DNA of 64,000 nucleotides from Gammaproteobacteria bacterium (GTDB taxonomy: Bacteria; Pseudomonadota; Gammaproteobacteria; Xanthomonadales; Marinicellaceae): positions 62,001-126,000 of the forward strand of contig JAUIGR010000002.1 in the NCBI GenBank assembly GCA_030430025.1, read 5' to 3'. Position 1 is the first letter of the stretch. Every line of letters starts with the position of its first letter. The notes below the pieces were generated by a model that saw only the letters and a list, made by a program, of their open reading frames with translations, was not told the DNA's origin and did no database searches. Below are positions 23,004 to 34,564 of the stretch, piece after piece. Made by a program: the position numbers and the translations under genes.

Positions 23004-23759
23004 ATGAAATTATCTTTTTTAGCGAGTCAGTCTCATAAGTCACAAACTGCTTTAAAAAAGCTCAGTAACCGATACGGGAATGTGGCTCTAGAAGATGCGG
23101 AAGTTGTGGTGGCTTTAGGAGGAGATGGTTTTATGCTTCATTGTTTACATCAAATGATGAACAAAAACAAACCAGTATTTGGTTTATCTTGTGGTACCGT
23201 AGGCTTTTTGATGAACGCTTATCAAGATAACAAGCTGATAGAAAGGATACAAAAAGCAAAGAATACATTACTTCACCCTTTGGAAATGACAGCTTATCAA
23301 ATCAGTGGTCAAGTTAAAAAATCTTTGGCAATCAATGAAGTTTCTATGTTGCGACAGACACGTCAATCTGCACATATTAAAGTCAAGGTTAACGAAATGG
23401 TTAAGATTGAACGTTTAGTTGGTGATGGTGTTTTGGTAGCAACAGCTGCCGGAAGTACGGCCTATAATTTATCTGCTCATGGTCCAGTGATTCCCATGGG
23501 CAGTTCAATTTTGGCTTTGACACCCATCAGCCCATTTCGACCCAGACGTTGGCAAGGTGCTATTCTACCTTCTCATGCACATTTCAGTTTTGAAGTGTTA
23601 TCACATAAAAAAAGACCAGTCAGTGCGACTGCTGATAACTTTGAAGTTCGAAATGTTTATCGAGTTGATGTCAAAGAGCGCCCAGATATAGGTATACAAG
23701 TTTTGTATGATCCACAGCATAATTTAGAAGACAGGATACTGAACGAGCAGTTTGAATAA
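23004..23759 (+). CDS. nadK: NAD kinase
   Basis: The 251-residue enzyme phosphorylates NAD to NADP. Visible motifs are VVVALGGDGFMLH (GGDG at residues 39-42), SCGTVGFLMN, the catalytic-site AINEVSML, VGDGVLVATAAGSTAYNLSA with HGPVIP, and LTPISPF. It is of the short form (about 250 residues) rather than the 290-residue E. coli form. It follows gspK by four bases. Confidence 0.93.
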   Translation: MKLSFLASQSHKSQTALKKLSNRYGNVALEDAEVVVALGGDGFMLHCLHQMMNKNKPVFGLSCGTVGFLMNAYQDNKLIERIQKAKNTLLHPLEMTAYQISGQVKKSLAINEVSMLRQTRQSAHIKVKVNEMVKIERLVGDGVLVATAAGSTAYNLSAHGPVIPMGSSILALTPISPFRPRRWQGAILPSHAHFSFEVLSHKKRPVSATADNFEVRNVYRVDVKERPDIGIQVLYDPQHNLEDRILNEQFE

Positions 23760-23761
23760 TC

Positions 23762-24658
23762 ATGTTAACAGTGGCAATTTCTTCCCGAACTTTATTTGAT
23801 TTGAATGAAGCTCATCAGGTCTTTCTAGAGCAGGGTGTGACTGCATATGTTGATTATCAGCTTGCCAGAGAAGACCAACCACTGGAACCTGGGGTTGCTT
23901 TTCCTTTGGTCAAAAAATTATTAGATATCAAACATCCAAAGACTCAAGAACGTTTGGTTGAGGTGGTTTTGATTTCAAGAAACTCTGGTGACGTGGGCTT
24001 GAGAATTTTTAATTCTATTGAACATCATGGTTTAAGTATTGAGCGTGCGGCATTCAGTCATGGTGAGCCACCTTATGGCTATTTGTCAGCTTTTGGTGTC
24101 CATTTATTTTTGTCTGCACATTCCCGGGATGTGGAAGATGCCATAGAGGCGGGTCATGCAGCAGCGCATTTAATGACAAGAAAATCATCAGGAGCGATCA
24201 ATGGTGCTGTTCGTATCGCATTCGATGGAGATGCGGTGTTGTTTTCTGATGAATCTGAACAGATTTATCAACAGGCTGGTTTGGATGTGTTCAGACAGAA
24301 TGAACGAGACAATCATGACATTCCTTTAACACCAGGGCCATTCAAAGGTTTTCTTCATCAACTACATGATATTCAAGTTATTTTTCCGCGAAATGAATCT
24401 CCCATACGCACAGCATTGGTTACTGCCCGGTCAGCACCATCACATAAAAGGGTGATCCTTACTTTACGAGATTGGGGTATCAGAATTGATGAGGCGTTAT
24501 TTCTAGGCGGACAGGATAAGGCGAACTTTCTCAAATCTTTCAAAGCAGATATTTTCTTTGAAGATCAGCTCAGTTATGTTAAAACAGCCAGCGAACATAC
24601 ACCAACTGGACATGTGCCTTATGGTGTAACCAATCAAAAGAACAGAGAGAAATCATGA
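23762..24658 (+). CDS. 5'-nucleotidase (cN-I-like, PF06189)
   Basis: The 298-residue cytoplasmic protein fits the bacterial 5'-nucleotidase family related to cytosolic cN-I: LTVAISSRTLFDLNEAHQVF, VVLISRNSGDVGLRIFNSI, ERAAFSHGEPPYGYLSAFG, VHLFLSAHSRDVEDAIEAGH, FDGDAVLFSDESEQIYQ and a final FLGGQDKANFLKSFKADIFF with a trailing Asp-like site. It removes phosphate from nucleoside monophosphates. It starts two bases after nadK and overlaps the next gene by four, so the three are probably co-transcribed. Confidence 0.88.
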   Translation: MLTVAISSRTLFDLNEAHQVFLEQGVTAYVDYQLAREDQPLEPGVAFPLVKKLLDIKHPKTQERLVEVVLISRNSGDVGLRIFNSIEHHGLSIERAAFSHGEPPYGYLSAFGVHLFLSAHSRDVEDAIEAGHAAAHLMTRKSSGAINGAVRIAFDGDAVLFSDESEQIYQQAGLDVFRQNERDNHDIPLTPGPFKGFLHQLHDIQVIFPRNESPIRTALVTARSAPSHKRVILTLRDWGIRIDEALFLGGQDKANFLKSFKADIFFEDQLSYVKTASEHTPTGHVPYGVTNQKNREKS

Positions 24659-25662
24659 AGAAATTATTGCTTTTATTATTATTGGTGCAAACAGCAGCCT
24701 GGGCTACGACAGTTAGATTGGAAACTAACTTGGGGCCAATTGATATTGAACTCTATGACCAACAAACACCCAATCATGTGACTAATTTTTTAAATTATGT
24801 TAGTGATGGTGATTATAATGATACTGTCATTCACAGATCTGTACCTGGATTCGTAATCCAAGGAGGCGGGTATAAATTTGTTTCAGGTGTTTTTGAAACG
24901 ATTCCCACTGAACCAGAAATAGGCGCTGAGTTAGGGATATCGAATACCAGAGGAACAGTTGCACTGGCTAAAATTGGTTCTCATCCCAGCGGAGATAGTC
25001 AGTGGTTTATTAACCTGGCAAATAACGCTTATTTGGATACCAATAGTGGTGGCTATACTGTGTTTGGTAAAGTAACTGAACAAACCATGTCAGTAGTGGA
25101 CTTGATTGCTTCGTTGAGAATTGTCAATGAAATTCCTTTGTTAAATCAAGTGAATGGACAAAATATTCAAGCTAATAACTTAGTTCAAGTTGAGAGAGCA
25201 TATGTAATAAATAACGGCTTTGTCGTTAATTCGGCAATCTCTGGTGGTTGGTATAGCCCTTCTACTGTTGGACAAGGGTTTTATTTTGAAATGTTGCCAG
25301 CCTCTCATGTTTTAGTGTCAGCTTGGTTTACTTATGAGGCTTTTTCTACAGGTGATGATGTAGAAAGTATTATTGGCAATCCTGATCAACGCTGGATTAC
25401 TTCTCAGGGCGAGTTTGATGGTAATACAGTTTCTGGGCCGATTTATAGTACCAGTAATGGTTTGTTTGATAGTCCAGATGTTGTGGATGTCGATATTATT
25501 GGTCAGTTAACCATTGAATTTTTAAGTTGCGTAGAAGGTATAGTCAGTTATGAACTTGATGCTCAAGGATTGTCAGGTTCTTTTCCTATTACACGCCTTT
25601 CTGGTGATAATGTGGCTTTGTGTGAACAGTTATCAATATCTGATGATGTGACTATCCGGTAA
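24655..25662 (+). CDS. Secreted cyclophilin-type peptidyl-prolyl isomerase with extra C-terminal domain
   Basis: The 335-residue protein has a signal peptide (MKKLLLLLLLVQTAAWA). Residues about 18-175 form a cyclophilin domain: LETNLGPIDIELYDQQTPNH, VTNFLNYV, VIHRSVPGFVIQGGG, GSHPSGDSQWFINLANN, YTVFGKVTE. Residues about 185-335 form a second domain starting SGGWYSPSTVGQGFYFEMLP, a motif I associate with extracellular proteins of Xanthomonadales and Marinicella-like bacteria; its role is unknown. It is likely periplasmic or secreted and helps protein folding. Its 3' end overlaps gluQ on the other strand. Confidence 0.88.
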   Translation: MKKLLLLLLLVQTAAWATTVRLETNLGPIDIELYDQQTPNHVTNFLNYVSDGDYNDTVIHRSVPGFVIQGGGYKFVSGVFETIPTEPEIGAELGISNTRGTVALAKIGSHPSGDSQWFINLANNAYLDTNSGGYTVFGKVTEQTMSVVDLIASLRIVNEIPLLNQVNGQNIQANNLVQVERAYVINNGFVVNSAISGGWYSPSTVGQGFYFEMLPASHVLVSAWFTYEAFSTGDDVESIIGNPDQRWITSQGEFDGNTVSGPIYSTSNGLFDSPDVVDVDIIGQLTIEFLSCVEGIVSYELDAQGLSGSFPITRLSGDNVALCEQLSISDDVTIR

Positions 25663-26532
25663 TATTTCTGATAATTTGGGCACCTTTTGAATGTCCCAGT
25701 GAGTCATTGCCCAGTTCATTAAATTGGACTGGGTTTTTTGTTTTAATTGGGGTGGGTCTTGTCCCAGTATACTCAGTGCCAACCAAGTCAAGGCAAAACT
25801 GTCTTCGCCATAAATTTCTTGGGAATGGTTCTGTTTGCTGAGTTTTTGTCCGGGTGATGAGACAATGACAGGCAAATGTGCGTATTGAGGTGCTGTCAAC
25901 TCGAGTTTTTCAAATAAGTACAACTGTTTGGCTGTAGATGAAAGGATGTCATATCCCCTAACAACCTCAGTGATGCCCTGTTTGGCATCGTCGACAACGA
26001 CAGCGAGTTGGTATGCTACTAAAAGGTCTTTTCGTTTGACAATAAAGTCACCTCCCTGATGTTCGATGTTTTGCTGTTGTCTGCCTTGAATGATGTCTTC
26101 AAAAGTATAATCACCAGGAGGTGATTTGATTCTAATAGAATGAGGGTGCTCACAAGGCCATGATAAATGAGCACAAGTTTGAGGGTATGTTGTCAATTGT
26201 GAAAGTGTTTTTCTACTACAAACACATGGATAGCAGAGTCCGTTACTCAATAAGGTATTGATGGCTTTTTGATAATGAGCTTGTTGTTCTGGTTTATTCT
26301 GATATACCACCGGTTGATCTGATTCCATACCAAATCGTCTCAACTCTGCTATGATTTTAGTATCTGCTCCTGGAATACAACGGGGGTAGTCAAGATCTTC
26401 AATCCTTAACAACCATTCACCGTTATTCGCTCTGGCTTGGAAATAACTGGCAAGGGCGGCTACTAATGAGCCTAAATGAAGGTTGCCAGTGGGTGCAGGG
26501 GCGAAGCGTCCCCTGTATGTATCATTACTCAA
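25633..26532 (-). CDS. gluQ: Glutamyl-Q tRNA(Asp) synthetase
   Basis: The enzyme attaches glutamate to queuosine at position 34 of tRNA-Asp. Motifs: RFAPAPTGNLHLGSLVAALA (HIGH-like HLGS), LRIEDLDYPRC, a zinc site with CYPCVC...C...C, and the KMSKS-like KLSKQN. It lacks an anticodon-binding domain, as the family does. I favour the TTG start at 26532 (protein LSNDTYRGRFAPAP), which matches relatives and overlaps the fimX-like stop by a few bases; ATG 26580 would add 16 residues of unlike sequence. Confidence 0.9.
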   Translation of the reverse strand: MSNDTYRGRFAPAPTGNLHLGSLVAALASYFQARANNGEWLLRIEDLDYPRCIPGADTKIIAELRRFGMESDQPVVYQNKPEQQAHYQKAINTLLSNGLCYPCVCSRKTLSQLTTYPQTCAHLSWPCEHPHSIRIKSPPGDYTFEDIIQGRQQQNIEHQGGDFIVKRKDLLVAYQLAVVVDDAKQGITEVVRGYDILSSTAKQLYLFEKLELTAPQYAHLPVIVSSPGQKLSKQNHSQEIYGEDSFALTWLALSILGQDPPQLKQKTQSNLMNWAMTHWDIQKVPKLSEILPDSHIIRY

Positions 26533-28576
26533 CTTGTTCCATATGTTTTCCAGGTGGTGCAATAAAGTTTCCTTGCACATAGTTAACCGCCATTTTCCAC
26601 ATGATACTCATGGTATTGGCATCTTCAATTTGCTCACAGATGACTTGTTTACCAAGTGTGTGTGCTTTTTCAATTAATTCTTTAACTGCGTTTTGATTTT
26701 CTTCATTATGAGATAAGTCCTCCATGAAACTGTGGTCAATCTTCAAAATATCTACTGGGAAGTGTTTCAATATGCTAAAAGAGTTTAAACCGGAACCAAA
26801 TTTTTCAACAATGATGACACAATGAATCTCTTTCAATACTTTGATAATAGGTTTCATCTGTTTAGCATGTGTGACTAAATCGCTTTCTTTGATCTCAAAA
26901 GCCAATTTATCGCCACCTAAACCAAGAGTTTTAAGCTGGCTAGCCAGCCACTGTGGGAATGATGGGTCTGTCAGTGAATGGTGAGATATTTTGACCATCA
27001 ATCCAACATTTTTGTCTGTGTCTTTGATGGCTTGCAATGCGGTCTTGGCAACCCATTGATCAATGTCTTTGATAAGACCATATTTTTCTGCTACAGGAAG
27101 AAATTGCACTGGAGATATAATACCTTCGTCTGATTGTAGTCTAATCAGTACTTCATAATGCTCTTTGTCTTCACCTTCTATGTTGATCACTGGTTGATAA
27201 TTTAATATAAATTTGTCATGTAAAAGGCCTTCGGTGATTCGATCAATCCAAGCTTGTGAGGCCGCTTTGGCTTGTTTTTCTTCTTCTGCTGGATCGAAAA
27301 TGGCGATGGCATTGCCACCCTTTTCTGTTAGTTTAGTTATTTGGTCTGTGAGAATCTTGATAACGCTGTTAGGTGTTTCTGATTCTTTGGTTAATTGTGT
27401 GACCGCTAATGAGATGGTACAGTTAACAGAAGTTTCTCCGGCGCTGAAAATTTCTTCAGATACCAAGCCTCGTAATTTTTCAGCTACTTTTTCTGTTTTT
27501 TCTATGGATAGTTTAAATTGTAGGACAAATGTATTACCAGCATAGCGACAATAGATAATGTCTTGTCCCAGTTTTTTCTGCAAGAATTCAGCAATACTAA
27601 CGATGAACTGGTCGTAGTTGCCGATTCCTTTATCTCGTTTAATGATTTCAGCATCATCAATTTCTATCATAATCAAGCTATCACCTTTGTCTGTTTTAGC
27701 TAGATCAATAGATGTTGATAAATGTTCATGGTAGTAGTTACGATTAAAGTATTTTGTCAATAGGTCCTTGTTTTTGATCTCAAATAACTCTTTTTCAACC
27801 TGAGGGTCTGCTGCAGGGAGATTAATGATAAATTGGGCGCATTGTTCACTATTAATGGTGGCATTTGAAAAACTGATGATGCCTTGAAATGATTCTCCAG
27901 TAGCTTTTGCTAATTTAAACTCCATGTCTTCTTCCGGTAGATTATGTTTACTGATGTCTCGTAAAATTGCTTTGGCTTTTTGAAGATCCTCTTTGGCCAC
28001 AAGATTAAGAAAAGGTGTTACTTCCAGTTCTTCGATATCATCATATTCAAATAATTCTTGGTAAGATTGATTAGAGTAGACATGCATACCATCATGGATG
28101 TATGCGATTGCTTGTTTTGATGAGTCTAATAATAGATCACAGCGTTTTTCTGTGTGTTTTAGTTCCAGTTTGAGCACAGTATTTTTTCTGCGTTCACGTA
28201 AAAAGTCCATCTCCCTGGTAACCATATACTTCATGTGTTCAGGTAATTTTGCTGTACAATAACCGTTGCTTCCATTTTTCAAAGCTTCTAGCACTAAGTC
28301 AGGATCTAGGTTGTTTACTAAACTGATGACAGGTATGTCTTTTCCTATGCGTTTGATATGATCGATCACAGTAAGAACAGGCAAGTCAGATTGTGATTGT
28401 TGACAAAGTGTGATGTCTACAGGTTTTCGTTCTAAAATGCCCAATAATTCTTCTTCTTCGATGCAATGAATGGGTCGTACTGCAATTTGGAAATTACGCA
28501 ATAGTGAAAGAATCCGTTCCGCTTCTTCTTCAGATTGATGAACGATCAGTAAATTTATTGATTTTTCTGAGACCAA
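26525..28576 (-). CDS. FimX-like REC-PAS-GGDEF-EAL protein with degenerate active sites
   Basis: The 683-residue protein starts at TTG 28576 with GGAG six bases upstream. Domains: receiver-like 8-125 with no clear phospho-Asp, PAS about 150-255, GGDEF about 275-430 whose signature is RYAGNTF instead of GGDEF, and EAL about 440-680 with EVL for EAL, NLS replaced by KISHHS and DDFG replaced by EKFGSG. The c-di-GMP enzymes are therefore probably both dead. Length, order and the EVL signature match FimX of Pseudomonas and Xanthomonas, a c-di-GMP receptor for type IV pilus assembly. That role is inferred. Confidence 0.82.
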   Translation of the reverse strand: MVSEKSINLLIVHQSEEEAERILSLLRNFQIAVRPIHCIEEEELLGILERKPVDITLCQQSQSDLPVLTVIDHIKRIGKDIPVISLVNNLDPDLVLEALKNGSNGYCTAKLPEHMKYMVTREMDFLRERRKNTVLKLELKHTEKRCDLLLDSSKQAIAYIHDGMHVYSNQSYQELFEYDDIEELEVTPFLNLVAKEDLQKAKAILRDISKHNLPEEDMEFKLAKATGESFQGIISFSNATINSEQCAQFIINLPAADPQVEKELFEIKNKDLLTKYFNRNYYHEHLSTSIDLAKTDKGDSLIMIEIDDAEIIKRDKGIGNYDQFIVSIAEFLQKKLGQDIIYCRYAGNTFVLQFKLSIEKTEKVAEKLRGLVSEEIFSAGETSVNCTISLAVTQLTKESETPNSVIKILTDQITKLTEKGGNAIAIFDPAEEEKQAKAASQAWIDRITEGLLHDKFILNYQPVINIEGEDKEHYEVLIRLQSDEGIISPVQFLPVAEKYGLIKDIDQWVAKTALQAIKDTDKNVGLMVKISHHSLTDPSFPQWLASQLKTLGLGGDKLAFEIKESDLVTHAKQMKPIIKVLKEIHCVIIVEKFGSGLNSFSILKHFPVDILKIDHSFMEDLSHNEENQNAVKELIEKAHTLGKQVICEQIEDANTMSIMWKMAVNYVQGNFIAPPGKHMEQVE

Positions 28577-28626
28577 AATAGACTCCTTTTATATTTTTGA
28601 GGTCTTTGCAATCCATAATTAGTATG

Positions 28627-28652
28627 AATCAAAAAAGCCTCCTTTTTGATTT
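28627..28652. terminator. Possible terminator hairpin
   Basis: AATCAAAAA and TTTTTGATT pair across a 7-base loop between the moa operon and the fimX-like gene. On the minus strand it would lie downstream of moaE. There is no strong T run after it, so support is modest. Confidence 0.35.
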
Positions 28653-28858
28653 TCGTTCATTATAGCCATTTTAGTAGGGATGGTGAACGAGACGTATAAA
28701 AAATATCCCAATTTGATATTGTTTTGAACCAGTAACATGCAGTCATATCAGAAAAACCTGAACTACATCAATTCAAATTTAATGATATTAAAGCCTTGGT
28801 TGCCTTTTGGGTAGAAAATGCAAACTGTTCTTAGATACTGATGTATCGATAAATGGAG

Positions 28859-29272
28859 TCAACGAATATTTTCAATCCAACCAGATTCGCCATTTTCATA
28901 ATATTCATTTTTCCAGATAGGAACGTCTTTTTTAACTGATGACAAGATGTATTGGCAGGCTTCAAAAGCAGCTTGGCGATGGTCCGTTGAAACCCCAACC
29001 CAGATCGCTAAGTCGCCAATGACTAATTGACCAATACGATGGCTGCAAGCCGCTTCGTTAATCTCAAATTTTTCTTTAGCATGTTCGATAATTTGCTTTC
29101 CTACTTGCAGTGCCAGTTTTTCATGTGCTGAATAGTGCAAAGCAATGACGGTTTGGCCACGATTGTGATTGCGTACCCAGCCTTCAAAACTAACAAAACC
29201 GCCACTTTGAGGATTTACTATCAGTTGTTTCATTGCCCTGGGATCAATGGGTTGATCGCTGAGTGTAAACAT
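28859..29272 (-). CDS. moaE: Molybdopterin synthase catalytic subunit
   Basis: The 137-residue protein is the large subunit of molybdopterin synthase, which converts cPMP to molybdopterin with sulfur from MoaD. Motifs: GGFVSFEGWVRNHNRGQTV, ALHYSAHEKLA, CSHRIGQLVIGDLAIWVGVS, HRQAAFEACQYI and VPIWKNEYYENGESGWI with the catalytic Lys. It is the last gene of moaBACDE. Confidence 0.95.
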   Translation of the reverse strand: MFTLSDQPIDPRAMKQLIVNPQSGGFVSFEGWVRNHNRGQTVIALHYSAHEKLALQVGKQIIEHAKEKFEINEAACSHRIGQLVIGDLAIWVGVSTDHRQAAFEACQYILSSVKKDVPIWKNEYYENGESGWIENIR

Positions 29273-29512
29273 TTATCCTCCTGAGGCAGGGGGTAAAAAA
29301 CCGATGACATCACCGTCAGAATAAGTATCCTTCCATTGGGCAAAGATATCATTGACTACGGGTTTGATGCCACTGGTATCATCGTTAACCTGTCGCCATT
29401 GGCATAGGTTTTGATATAGTTTCTTTAAGGTTGGTTGTTCAGTTGACCATGTCATACGATCTTCACCAAATAAGCTTCTAAGGCGGCCATAGAATTCGAT
29501 GGTGACAATCAT
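29273..29512 (-). CDS. moaD: Molybdopterin synthase sulfur-carrier subunit
   Basis: The 79-residue ubiquitin-fold protein ends in PPASGG, the Gly-Gly tail that is thiocarboxylated. The N-terminal strand-turn (VTIEFYGRLRSLFG) and the central GDVIGFLPP match MoaD. It abuts moaE and overlaps moaC by four bases. Confidence 0.93.
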   Translation of the reverse strand: MIVTIEFYGRLRSLFGEDRMTWSTEQPTLKKLYQNLCQWRQVNDDTSGIKPVVNDIFAQWKDTYSDGDVIGFLPPASGG

Positions 29513-30003
29513 GGTTTAGCCCGTGAGTTGGTTGTGATATCGGATTTACCGCCTGTTTTTTGGATTAAGCGGGTGTTGGTGATTTGGATGTCATGACTCA
29601 ATGCTTTACACATGTCATAGACCGTTAAACCGGCTATAGATGCGCCTGTGAGGGCTTCCATTTCGACACCAGTTTTAGCGTGCAGTCGACAAATGCAACG
29701 GACAGTCAGGTTATTTTCTTCAGTGCTGTAGATGTTGATTTTACATGACTCAAGAGTGATGGGGTGGCAAAACGGAATCAGCTCAGATGTTTTTTTTGCT
29801 GCCATCACACCAGCGATGATCGCGGTCTGAACCACGGGACCTTTTGCGCTCCAAATTTCACCATCATCAAGTGCAGCTTTGACTACATCTGGTAATATGA
29901 CGGTACATTCAGCTGTTGCTTCTCTGATAGTGATGTCTTTATCACTGACATCAATCATAATAGGTTGGTTGTTATGGTCAAGATGACTGAAATTTTTGCT
30001 CAT
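29509..30003 (-). CDS. moaC: Cyclic pyranopterin monophosphate synthase
   Basis: The 164-residue protein makes cPMP from the MoaA product. Motifs: MIDVSDKDITIREATAE, AGVMAAKKTSELIPFCHPI, GVEMEALTGASIAGLTVYDM and CKALSHD, with the conserved His and Lys. It lies between moaA and moaD with minimal spacing. Confidence 0.95.
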   Translation of the reverse strand: MSKNFSHLDHNNQPIMIDVSDKDITIREATAECTVILPDVVKAALDDGEIWSAKGPVVQTAIIAGVMAAKKTSELIPFCHPITLESCKINIYSTEENNLTVRCICRLHAKTGVEMEALTGASIAGLTVYDMCKALSHDIQITNTRLIQKTGGKSDITTNSRAKP

Positions 30004-30006
30004 ACG

Positions 30007-31011
30007 TTAACCTCCCATAACGAACATTTCAATTTTTTTTGAACGGCGATTATTATTTTTTTGCCGTAGAGCAGAATATTGGTTATCTCGGTTACGCCAA
30101 ATGAATTGTAATTTTTCTGTAAGCATATTGGCATTGTCTATCACATCTTTAATGTTGTGCCCTTGTGAGGCAAATAGGCAGTTATAGATGAATCCATCAG
30201 CTGATAATCGCACACGATTACAATCATCGCAAAAAGGTTGGCTAATAGAGGTAATCATACCAAATTCTTCATTGTTGTCATCAAAACTATAACGTTTAGC
30301 CACTTCACCAGAGTTGATGGGCATTTTGTGGTGATATGACCAGTGTTGTTGGATGATTCGTAATACCTCCTTGGCAGGCATTACTTTTGCTTGTTGCCAG
30401 TGGTTGATGTTGCCGACATCCATGAATTCTATAAAACGCACGATCGCTGTTGTACCTCGAAAGCGTTTCAATATTGGAATCACTTGATGTTCATTCAGGC
30501 CTTTTTGAATGACGGTATTGATCTTTACTTGTTTTAGAGGACTGGCTAGACAAGAGTCTATTACATCCAATATTGCTTGCGCTGAATAATCGGTACCAGT
30601 GATTTGTGCAAAAAGTGGATCTTCAACAGCATCAAGGCTGATGGTTACCCGATCCAATCCGGCTTCAATCAGGTCGAAAAGCACTGGTGGCAGTAGCATC
30701 CCGTTAGTGGTCAATGCGATTTCATTAATGCCTTCAATGGCTTTGATGCGCTCAACCAATAGGTGTAAATTTTTTCGAAGCAGTGGTTCACCACCTGTCA
30801 AACGAACTTTTTTGACACCCAATTGCGCAAAACAATGAACCACATTAATCATTTCATCAAAACTCAAGTAGTGTTCAGTGGCATTTTGGCTGCGCATCAC
30901 TTCATGCTGTTCCATGGGCAGACAATAGCAACATCGAAATTGACAGCGGTTGGTTACAGAAATCCGCAGATCGTGACAAGGTCTACCAAGTTGGTCAATA
31001 AGTTGACTCAT
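30007..31011 (-). CDS. moaA: GTP 3',8-cyclase (radical SAM)
   Basis: The 334-residue enzyme does the first step of molybdenum cofactor synthesis. The radical SAM cluster is NRCQFRCCYCLP (CX3CX2C), followed by VRLTGGEPLLRKNL. The C-terminal cluster is FCDDCNRVRLSADGFIYNCLF (Cys-X2-Cys ... Cys), and the protein ends in a Gly-Gly tail. It has about normal length and is intact. Confidence 0.96.
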   Translation of the reverse strand: MSQLIDQLGRPCHDLRISVTNRCQFRCCYCLPMEQHEVMRSQNATEHYLSFDEMINVVHCFAQLGVKKVRLTGGEPLLRKNLHLLVERIKAIEGINEIALTTNGMLLPPVLFDLIEAGLDRVTISLDAVEDPLFAQITGTDYSAQAILDVIDSCLASPLKQVKINTVIQKGLNEHQVIPILKRFRGTTAIVRFIEFMDVGNINHWQQAKVMPAKEVLRIIQQHWSYHHKMPINSGEVAKRYSFDDNNEEFGMITSISQPFCDDCNRVRLSADGFIYNCLFASQGHNIKDVIDNANMLTEKLQFIWRNRDNQYSALRQKNNNRRSKKIEMFVMGG

Positions 31012-31035
31012 TTTGAGTTATATTTTTGGTTTGAT

Positions 31036-31587
31036 TTAGTCATTGCTTTGTTCTTTTAATTGGCTAACAAAATTACAAGGTTTGTGACTGGCATCTAATT
31101 GTTCAGACAAAATGTGTTCCCACGCTGTTCGGCAGGCGTTAGTGGAACCTGGCATGGCTACCACCAAGGTGTGATTAGCGATGCCGGCGAATGCTCGAGA
31201 TTGTATTGTCGAACTGCCAATTTGACGATAAGAAATGTGCCTAAATAACTCACCGAAACCAGGTATGGCTCTTTTCAGCAAGGGTTTTATCGCTTCGGTT
31301 GTGACATCACGGCTACTGAAACCTGTGCCACCAGTGATTAAAACCACATCAATCTTTTGACGATGAATCCAGTCAGAAACCATGGCTCTGAGATGATAAA
31401 AATCATCTTTGATGATGCATTTTTCCATAATCAAGTGACCGTCTTTTTCTGCGAGTTCTTTCAATAAATATCCTGATTTGTCAGTCTTTTCAGTGCGTGT
31501 GTCACTAACAGTTAATATCGCTATATTGAGTGGTGAAAATGCTTCAGACATGTATTTGATTGATGGTTTCGTTTGTTTTCCATTCAT
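31036..31587 (-). CDS. moaB: Molybdenum cofactor protein MoaB (MogA-like)
   Basis: The MoaB/MogA fold is clear: [55 protein letters not shown] and a SRAFAG...VVAMPGST segment. It acts in the adenylation branch of molybdenum cofactor synthesis or is a degenerate relative. ATG 31551 (MSEAFSPLN) is an equally possible start and closer to relatives; neither has a good ribosome site. It is the first gene of the moa operon and diverges from katG. Confidence 0.9.
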   Translation of the reverse strand: MNGKQTKPSIKYMSEAFSPLNIAILTVSDTRTEKTDKSGYLLKELAEKDGHLIMEKCIIKDDFYHLRAMVSDWIHRQKIDVVLITGGTGFSSRDVTTEAIKPLLKRAIPGFGELFRHISYRQIGSSTIQSRAFAGIANHTLVVAMPGSTNACRTAWEHILSEQLDASHKPCNFVSQLKEQSND

Positions 31588-31743
31588 TTTAACCGGATAA
31601 CAATTGGATTGATAGTTGTACAGTTTTATTACGAATTTTTAATAGAAAGGAACAATTGTTTATTTGATTGTTATTTCCGATTGATTCATGCGATTTATAC
31701 TATTTTACACAATATGGATAGTGATTGTATGATGGGTTAATAG

Positions 31744-33939
<2,196 letters not shown>

Positions 33940-33948
33940 GCCGTTTAT

Positions 33949-33990
33949 ATATGCAAGGATGATAGGTGAGGTTTCCCATCCTTGCAATAT
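33949..33990 (+). terminator. Hairpin downstream of katG
   Basis: GCAAGGATG (33953-33961) and CATCCTTGC (33977-33985) pair perfectly, extended by ATAT arms, about 14 bases after the katG stop. No T run follows, so it could be a terminator or an mRNA-protecting stem. Confidence 0.5.
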
Positions 33991-34169
33991 GCCTGTTCAG
34001 GTTGTGGTGTCTTAGCCGTGGAGAATTATGACCCTGTGCCATTATTATTGGTTGCAGTATGGTTCTTTGGTGTGATGGTGTTCACAAAACAGTTGCATTG
34101 GTGATTCATTGGAAATTCAGGGGTTTTCTGTACTATATAGTGGTGATAGATTTAAATTTTAGGTGATTT

Positions 34170-34460
34170 ATGAAAACTTATGGTTGGTTGATGTTGTTGG
34201 TGATGGCAGGGCATGTTAAGGCTAATGGAATTCATCAGGAAGCATGGCAATGTGGCAATGAAGGGTGCGATGTAGTTTGTCATGAGCCAGGCAAGCAATG
34301 GGATAGTTATTTGCATGTTAAAGAAAAAATTGAAGTGACACATTTCGTGCATTCAGGTGTTCGTCAGCTCAAAGCTGAAGTTGAGAAAGGGCAATTCACT
34401 GTTCTAGATACACATCCTGAGTGGCAGTCTTGTCGCATTTCGGGCATCATTTCTGAGTGA
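34170..34460 (+). CDS. Small hypothetical secreted protein
   Basis: The 96-residue protein has a short signal peptide (MKTYGWLMLLVMAGHVKA) and a mature chain with Cys pairs (WQCGNEGCDVVCHEPG and a late SCRIS). It starts in a leader with GGTGATTT before the ATG. The mature domain looks beta-rich (KIEVTHFVHSG; GQFTVLD). I do not know the family. It stands alone between katG and the first paralogue. Confidence 0.6.
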   Translation: MKTYGWLMLLVMAGHVKANGIHQEAWQCGNEGCDVVCHEPGKQWDSYLHVKEKIEVTHFVHSGVRQLKAEVEKGQFTVLDTHPEWQSCRISGIISE

Positions 34461-34564
34461 TGTATAAGATTGTGTGATTTATTGACTGTGAGTTGGAAGT
34501 GGCATTTAGATTTGAGAGTCAGTATAGTATAGATGTTGTATTGCTAATACAACAAGAGATATAG

